From NCBI GenBank assembly GCA_021904315.1, contig CM038919.1:13509666-13573665 (forward strand): 64,000 nt of DNA. Reading direction: 5' to 3'. The DNA comes from Sphagnum magellanicum. Lineage: Eukaryota > Streptophyta > Sphagnopsida > Sphagnales > Sphagnaceae. The notes under the pieces are model-generated. The model ran no database searches. It saw only the letters and a list, made by a program, of their open reading frames with translations, and was not told where the DNA came from. Position numbers and translations under genes: made by a program. Shown in pieces: positions 57,240 through 64,000 of the stretch; position 1 is the first letter of the stretch, and each line of letters starts with the position of its first letter.

Positions 57240-59790
57240 GATGGGGGTTAAAAAAAGAAAAAAGAAAAAAGAAAAAAAAAACAGAAAAAAAAAGAACTTC
57301 TGGCTGTTTCCTGCAACGCGCATTTATTTATTTGTTTATTTATTTTTATTTTTATTCTCGAGGTCGGTCTCTTTGTGAGAGAGAGAGAGAGAGACACTGA
57401 GATGGGGGGGTCCCATTGTGTCTCGTTGTTTTTCCCTTTTGCGTTTGTCGTCGCTTGTCGTCGCTCTTGTATTTTGTTTTCTCTTTTCTTCAAACCATCT
57501 TTTGCAGTTGCCAGTAAAAGCAACAACAAAAACAATAAAATTCCGTTGCATTTGTACACAGTTGTAGCCATTGTCGCTGTTGTCGTCGGTAGACATTCTG
57601 GAAACAATGCGTAGTGCTTGTCTCTGTTGTTACTACGATCTAAGGATCCAGTGATGTATTTTTTTTGTCTTTACCAGCGCGGTTTTGGGTGCATTTTAGA
57701 TCCGAGGATTGGAATTGGATCAAGTTTTTTTTTTTTGGTCGATGAATCGGAGCACGTCTTTTTCTGCGATGATGTCGTCGTCGTAATAGTAGTAGTAGTA
57801 GTCGTAGTCCAAGCAAAGCATCGTAGAAAGAAAGAAACCCTTGGTGTGTGTGTGTGTTTTTGTTTTCCTGATTTCTTTGTACGCTCGCTTGGGTCCTTGG
57901 AGGCCGCATATTTTGCAGGAGTGCGGTATTTGTTCTGTACTGAGGTAGTTGCAGACGTGGTCGGTTTGGAATTAGCATCGTGTGGGGGTTGGGGCGGACT
58001 GTCCTGCAATGTAGAACCACGGGTCTGCATTGCATGCGAGGTACATTTCCAGACTTTGCTGGGGAGGAAGCTTTTGCAGTTGTTTTTGTCGTGGGGTGTG
58101 TTTGTTTTTTTTTTTGGGGGTGGCAAATTATTTCGAGACAGACCCAACTGCTGGTCTCCAACTTTGGGTTTCTGTAACCCTAAGTTAAGTGTCCCACCCC
58201 CACTAAGGCTGTGGCTTTCTGTTTCTTGATTGTTCAACCTGATGCATTTCTGATGCAGAAATCTGCCTTGGCATCAACTGTGCATGTCCTGTATGGTTTT
58301 ACGCAGTTCTGAGTGATTTGATTCACTGTGCTGTTCTAGAGATCTGGCATTCTTTTGGACGTGACATAGCACTGTTGGCATTGTCTGCTGCAATAGAGTA
58401 AGTAAGAAAGGTGATGCCTAATTGAGCTCGACTCCCTTAACATTGTCTGAAATGTAGGTCATGTGTCTTCTCATTGAGTGCTGGTGGCATTTGTATAGAG
58501 TCTGAGGGGAAGGCATGCACAGAGAGAGAGAGAGAGAGTAAAAGCAAGAGTCAGAGAAAGTGTCTGCACAGGCTGATTCAGGGATATCTATGCAACATCA
58601 CCTTCCATCCTGCATGGATATATAAAAGTGGGAATGGAAGTCAAGGTGAGATGGAAGGAAAAATTCATTTGCAATTCCTTTAGGGGAATGTGTGCTACTA
58701 TCTGATGCCAAATTTGTTGTCGTTGCTAGGAGAAAGAATGCAGTTCCTGGTAGGTCAATTTTAATTTGTGCAAAACATGTTGAGGAAACTAGAGGGATTA
58801 TATAGTGGTCAACTTGCAACGCATGTTCCTGTATCTTCTGCTGGTTGTGGATGTTGATGTCATCACACCAACCCACATTGGGATGTGCATTTCCACCTCA
58901 GTTCTAATGCAATTTAGCCTTTTTGTTATACATTGTTGCAGGCAAGTGCCTTGTGGGGGCTATCTGTACCAGCAAAAATTCTCTGCTTGATGGATGTTGA
59001 CACAGAAAACCCGTTCCCAATTCAACAATGCTTTCAGTTACTCAACAGCTAGGTTGAACTGCTAAGTGTGCAGAAGTCGTGCATGGTGTTTTTCTTGGAA
59101 CTTCACTACATTTTCAAGAAGAATAGAGGGTGGGAGGTGGCCATGGTGAGCTAGAGGAAGACTGTAGCTACTCAAGCTGTAATCGTTATTTGGTTATGTG
59201 GAGCGATGATGTGAACTATTCGGCCTCCAGAATCCAAGGAGGCAACTACTTTACAGGTACACCCTGGGTTTTGTTGTGTCTTTGCTACTCATCAAGTGAC
59301 ATGCATAAATCCTGATGGAATATGTAACAAAGAGCATCCTGATAACTTCTCTTCATTGTCAATAGGACAATTCTCTAGCCCTAATGTGGGTCTGTCAGCA
59401 ACAGACCATGGATGTATTAGTGAATCCAACACCCTCTTCATACTGAGCAAATGGCTGTGGTCAAGAAACCCTATGTCCCTTTGTATTCATCACCAGCAAA
59501 TTTAGAGGAAAATCATTCTGTTGGTGAAACTCCCCTTGATTGCACAACAACTTGAGATCATTTTTCAATGGGTTTGCTGATTGAAATCTTATGTGACATT
59601 ATGCTACTGCCACTTATTATTATCTGTTGCAACTCAATTGACATGGAACTGGGGCTCTAGGAGGAATGTTATGTTGCTTTCTGCATTCAGCATGTAGCAG
59701 GAGACAGGGAAGCATATGTGAGCATTAACTTCTGGGATATAACAACTGGGTTAGTCACGCATTGACTTGTTTGCATAGTCCATGTTACAG
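57240..59790. other. Upstream region of the kinesin exons
   Basis: A richer block at 57300-58230 with (GA)n at 57378-57392 could be the promoter and leader of the kinesin gene. Overlapping ORFs of 173-203 codons on both strands there are low complexity (poly-Val, poly-Thr) and unconvincing. The first kinesin exon should lie in this stretch but I could not identify it. Confidence 0.35.
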
Positions 59791-60969
59791 GTAGCAGTTC
59801 GATGCCGTCCTCTTACAGCAAAGGAAAAGCTCAAAAGTCGGGACATTCTTCGAGTTGTTGATGACAAGGTAAGTACTACATTCCCATGGAGACTTGTATA
59901 TTTGTGACATGCAATGCATTGCCCAGGTACTTATTTCCCTTCTTGTCGATATTTGCCATGTGAAGTCCCAATATGTTGTTACCCTTGTGGATGCCAAATT
60001 CTGTGCTTTTGGTATGCTCTATTTGCCTTTTGTGGTAAATAGTGGGTTTCAGAGCATGCCATCTACTGATGGAGGCTTTCAGAAACACCATGGTGGTTTT
60101 GATGAAGTAAATTGGGTGATTTCATGGATGAAGTAAATCCACTTAGTGGATTGCATAATTCTGTGTGGCTGAGAGCATTCCATGTTCTTGCTGTCAGGTG
60201 GTTGTAGTACTTGATCCAGATGTTTCAAAGGAGTACCTAGATCGAGTGCAGGGACGAAGCAAAGAAAAGAAGTATGCCTATGATATTGCATTTGGTGCAG
60301 AGTCAACAAATGAGGTACTCACCTGACATTCAGAGGGCTTGACTAATTCTCAGAGATTTTATGGCATATTTTTTTCAACAAAAATAGACATTCGACTGCT
60401 TTCAGGAGTTTTCTTGTGGTTCTTGGTAATTGGGTGAACTTTTCAACCCTGTAAGTGGTGAGCTTGCATATATGAGGCCAAGTGGATGTGGGAGTCCTCA
60501 CTCATGGCTACTCTGAATGTCTGAACATCTTGAAGTTGTCAACTGGACCTAATCATTTCTCTTGAGTTCCCTGAATCTTTCTTCCTGTCGGAATGATTGG
60601 TTGGCTCTCCAACAAACTGGACATCTAAAGATTTTCTGTTCCTTTCGTCCATTCTTCTCTGCAAATTGGTTGTTGGTCTACGGCCACTTTGCTCTTGTAC
60701 ACCAAATTCTATGAGTACAACCTGTCTCCATTGTTGGGTTATTTCACCTTGCAGATTCGAATACATATTTTCCTTCTGATCTTGCCTTGATCACACTTAT
60801 TTCTTAAACTGTCAGGGGTCAACATCACTCTGTACTGAAAGGCATTGCATAATTCTGTGGACTTCTGTGTCACTTGGCAGGATGTGTACAAACTCACAAT
60901 GGGTTCGATGGTTGAAGGGGTGGTACGGGGTCTTAATGCCACAATCTTTGCCTATGGGGCAACAGGAAG
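59791..60969 (+). CDS. Kinesin-8 family motor domain, N-terminal exons (partial)
   Basis: Three exons with perfect GT-AG borders, 59791-59868, 60198-60314 and 60881-60969, join in frame to 94 codons of a kinesin motor domain. They read VAVRCRPLTAKEKLKSRDIL (beta-1 and start of alpha-1), VVVLDPDVSKEYLDR with KEKKYAYDIAFG, and DVYKLTMGSMVEGVVRGLNA with IFAYGATG. The RSKEKKY and YLDR text fits the kinesin-8 (KIN-8B-like) subfamily of plus-end-directed motors that regulate microtubule ends. The third exon stops after the first two bases of the Ser codon of the P-loop (ATG-SGKT), so GKT and the rest of the motor should follow. I found no such exon between 60970 and the opposite-strand gene at 62556. 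The gene is therefore truncated or has a very long intron reaching past the window. The upstream exon with the start codon was not identified either. Confidence 0.8.
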
Positions 60970-61185
60970 GTATGGATAGCAGAACACAGCACAGGGTGGG
61001 AAGTTGAAAACCCTTTGTTGTTTGGACCTGGTGCTGGGAGCTCAAGCATTGTGTGCTCTGTAAGTGTGAAGGTGGTCATTGTGCTTGCCTGCAGGATACA
61101 TGCTCTTGATTGTCCAGCTTACATGTGTGATTTTCCATACATGATGCAATTGTGTTTTTGTGAAGCACACCTCTTTTGTGTTTGA
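60970..61185. other. Sequence after the last kinesin exon
   Basis: Begins with a good donor (GTATGG). No following kinesin exon was found. Confidence 0.4.
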
Positions 61186-61340
61186 ACAAATGAACAATGT
61201 CACTGAACAGAATGAAAGAGTAGGACAAATTGAACAACTCAGACAATGACTCAACATCAGCTCTCCCTGAAACTTCTACTTAGTTGCAGTGGTTAGCTAG
61301 GTACCTGATTACAAGTTGATCAGCTTTGGGTGTCAGATTT
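61186..61340 (+). repeat. Dispersed repeat B, copy 2
   Basis: Near-identical to 28737-28891 in the same orientation, 32 kb away. Its left edge lies 217 bp after the last kinesin exon. Confidence 0.85.
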
Positions 61341-62555
61341 GGATGAGGATTGCTCCTCTGCAGAAGAATCTGGCTGTGACCATCTGTATGTGATCATTTG
61401 AATGCATTCGTATGGCTTGTACTCCTACCATACACTGTCTGAGAGAACAAAACAGCACCACACCCAACAGCATTGAGGATGACATGCAGATGCAGGCAAG
61501 AAACCTAATAAGAATCTTAGTGGACTTAGAGCTGCAGCCCAGCCAAATTGACCAGTAGAACAGACTCATCTACATGACCATGGAAAAAAGTGAATATACT
61601 GTGCCTAGCAATCTTGTGTAACATGGTTTTCAAAGCCAACCTTCTTGAGGGCAAAACTTCATCTCTTCTAATGTCACTAGCACACACACATTTAACACAC
61701 TGGGACTGTACAGGGTGTACATGTTGTTGATCTATTCACTACTTATGTACTAGGTTTTCCGCAGTTCAAATGAGTCTAAAGGGAGTTCTATCCTGGAATT
61801 TGTTAAATCTGTGACTACCTATAAATGGCACATGAATAGTCCCTATCTGCTTTACTAGGTGTGTGTGCATGCTCCAGTGACAGACTTCCAGTCAGGGGAG
61901 GTCCAGAGCAGTGTACAAAAAAAGAATCTGATGGGAAAGAGCACTGAAACTTAGTGCAATGCAGCAGGAGCCATAATTTTCTTGTGGCACTGGGTCGAAA
62001 AAAAAACTTTTGTACTGCTTGAGCTGTAACTTGTCACCAGGACTTTGCAGGATGAAGGCAACAGGTGCTCATGGAGGCATAGATCAACTGGCAGCACACC
62101 AGCATTTGAAATCAGGCATGAACACAAAGAATCATTATAGATGAGTGCCTTGTTCTTCTCCAGTTCACATGCACTTTCCATTTCAGTATACCAATGTCAT
62201 GCCACAACAGTCCAAGGCCTCTGTCTGTAGTCAGCCCTGTGCTCTCTTCTACTCCATCAACTAGCAGGCTACCAGTCTCTGGCATGCAATACATAGCCAT
62301 TAACCATAAAGAGGCAAAGTAGATACTGGAGCCTGCTGTAGATAAGAAAGAACCTGGAATTTGATGCCCATGGAGCAACACCTTCCATACCACCAGTATG
62401 CTTGATCAGTAGAGCTTCGAATTGAATTGAGCCAGCAGATGCTAACCTAGAGGAGAACGAAACCAGAAACCCTCTCCAGAAAACTCAGAATGCTCCTTGA
62501 AATACAGGACTGAACTGACTGTGGGAATATCTGCATCCCCAAAGAGTTGGATGTG
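61341..62555. other. Spacer and 3' flank of the minus-strand gene
   Basis: No exon recognised on either strand. The right part should be the 3' untranslated region of the gene at 62556-64000. Confidence 0.4.
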
Positions 62556-64000
62556 CTACTTCCAATCAGTCATGTGCCGTTGCCAGATCTGCCATGTATG
62601 GCCACCCAGAAAATGATCAACCTTGGGCTTTTGCCGCTCAGCTGGAGCTTTCACTTTACTACCAATAGCAATATGTCCATCATTTGGCTCCCATGGACCA
62701 AAACTATTTTTAGAAGAAGGAACATCTGTCAACCCTACACCTGGTTCTGGAGTTACAAGTTTCCATGTCCACCCCTCTGGTGCTGATGACATTGCTGAGA
62801 TACTGAGAGGAAGGGTTTGAGAACTGCTGTCAATATGAAATGCTGGGGTAGCAGGCAGGGCTTGAAAAGGGGCTGAATTTCCATTACATGACACCTTGCT
62901 ACTGTTGAACAAAGAGCTAGTAGAGTTGTTTTGATTTGCTGATTGTCTCAAGTCTGACATTTCAAAAGGGGCAGATGCTCGGATTAGATTGCTCAGATCT
63001 GTAGTCTCATTTGGAAGTGATGAACTCAAAAGCTTTGGGTTTGGGGTGTTGTTATAACCGATGTCTGCTTTTGCACCATTGTACAATGCTGAATTGCTTC
63101 GATCCATCCCTCTCTTCAGATCCTGGAGCTCATTATCTAAGCGTGAGAGTTCCTGTAGGAGGCCAAAACAAGGAGGTTGTGTCAATTTCCCTGTAACCAA
63201 ACTTCTCAACTCAGAAAAACTGAAAGTAACCCTTCAAGCAGTGTGCCCATGATAGCAACAACATGCTTTGGGAACCTTGTAAAAGCACATTGTGGTATGA
63301 TTATCAGCCACTCTGCACTGTAAATGATGGGTTTAGGGTTTAGGGTTGTTTGGGCACCCATAATGTTTGAATGCGACTATGCCAACTGAAGGGTGATGGA
63401 GAGAGATATGTCATTAACATACAATGAATTTTGCAAATCAGTGTCGCAGTGACAAAATTGAGCAGCCCAGTCCCTTACCCTGCGAAGCAACTCATTATCA
63501 ATTGCCTGATGAGAGCCTTCTCGAAACCTATCTTGGTGATGCCTTCCTTGAGAATCATGCCACCAGTGATCAGAATCTTCACTTTCACTCCCTTCACTCC
63601 CTGCATCAACTCCAGTAGTGTTTCCATCCTGTTCTCTTGACCACTGGGGTTCCTGACTCTCAGCTGAGCGGGGCCTTCTCTGAGCCCTTGATGGAGTTAG
63701 GACTTTGGGCCCTGGCACCATCAGCAGAGATGAAGCCACTGTGTATCCACCACAATTGGACTGATCTTGGCTGTCACTGATCCTTTCTGAGCAGGGACTT
63801 TCTACTGGCCATGGGTTACTTGGTGCTCTAAAATTGTCAGGAGAGTACAACCCAATGCTGTCACCATTTGTTTGAACAAGGCCAACTCCTTCTGTTCTTG
63901 CAATGTCTGATGCAGACTTGGGAATGATGAAGGCTTGAGCTCTACAGGGACTTTCACCTACATGTGCATACCCTCCACCCTCTTGTGTAGTAACACACTT
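62556..64000 (-). CDS. Unrecognised protein, C-terminal two exons (runs off the window)
   Basis: The minus strand has an exon from the window edge (64000) to 63479 and another from 63152 to the stop at 62556, joined in phase 0 by a 326 bp GT-AG intron. Together they give 372 residues of the C-terminus. The first part is polar and Ser/Pro-rich, with an acidic patch (EGSESEDSDHWWHD). The junction region is a predicted coiled coil (NELLRR, then ELSRLDNELQDLKRGMD). A Ser/Asn-rich linker follows, then a Trp-rich tail (GWTWKL, FGPWEPNDG, HTWQIWQRHM). The conserved-looking Trp tail suggests a real domain, but I do not recognise the family. The frame is open to the edge, so the N-terminus is outside. 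The kinesin-8 exons lie on the opposite strand, convergent. Confidence 0.7.
63329..63347. repeat. Telomere-like tract in an intron
   Basis: GGGTTTAGGGTTTAGGGTT, about two and a half TTTAGGG units, in the intron of the minus-strand gene. Confidence 0.85.

Noticed and set aside
57618..58237. ORFs of 173-203 codons on both strands
   Set aside because: Low-complexity poly-Val, poly-Thr and poly-Phe text from trinucleotide repeats; likely leader or promoter DNA before the kinesin exons.

Overview
The window reads as nuclear DNA of a land plant, most likely a non-seed plant such as a fern, although no single feature proves it. The reasons are spliced genes with GT-AG introns, a chlorophyll a/b-binding ELIP family, a DYW-class PPR gene with the repeat style common in ferns and bryophytes, and an NLR whose N-terminal domain is an alpha/beta-hydrolase, an architecture described from non-seed plants. 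The DNA is AT-rich and gene-poor, with decayed transposons, degenerate tandem arrays, long mononucleotide runs and scattered telomere-like (CCCTAAA)n tracts.

Layout. 1-5.9 kb: one possible membrane-protein exon (minus) and a 4 x 36 bp tandem repeat. 5.9-7.15 kb: the last three exons of a CorA-like membrane transporter (minus); its 5' exons are not visible. 7.97-9.76 kb: a decayed plastid glutaredoxin of the GRXS16 type (plus). 12.4-16.8 kb: two intact two-exon ELIP genes, head to head, with about 2.7 kb between their start codons. 16.9-28.7 kb: almost gene-free, with a 915 bp solo LTR flanked by a perfect 5 bp target duplication, a 52 bp tandem array and copies of a repeat family. 30-34.4 kb: a WD40-like relic, then an inverted duplication with arms of about 1.05 kb. 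34.2-38.1 kb: a five-exon hydrolase-NB-ARC-LRR gene (HNL) whose promoter, first exon and first intron are the right arm of that duplication. 39.1-42.8 kb: a DYW-type PPR pseudogene (minus) with an N-terminal PDF motif like that of OSB organellar single-strand DNA-binding proteins. 46.0-48.4 kb: a large exon for a Gln/Ala/Ser-rich, EAR-containing, probably nuclear protein (minus). 50-57 kb: degenerate arrays, tetranucleotide repeats and a dead transposon ORF related to DUF7869-type proteins. 59.8-61.0 kb: three exons of a kinesin-8 motor domain (plus) that stop in the middle of the P-loop. 62.6-64.0 kb: the 3' end of an unrecognised gene (minus) that runs off the window.

The genes do not form one pathway. 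Light stress (ELIPs), immunity (HNL), organelle RNA editing (dead PPR), redox/Fe-S biology (dead GRX), ion transport and microtubule motors lie side by side. The recurring theme is duplication followed by decay. The ELIP pair is an inverted duplication with both copies kept. The HNL region is an inverted duplication in which only the promoter-proximal part of the second copy survives. The PPR, GRX, kinesin and WD40 loci look like broken copies. The inverted HNL promoter region is the most unusual structure in the window.
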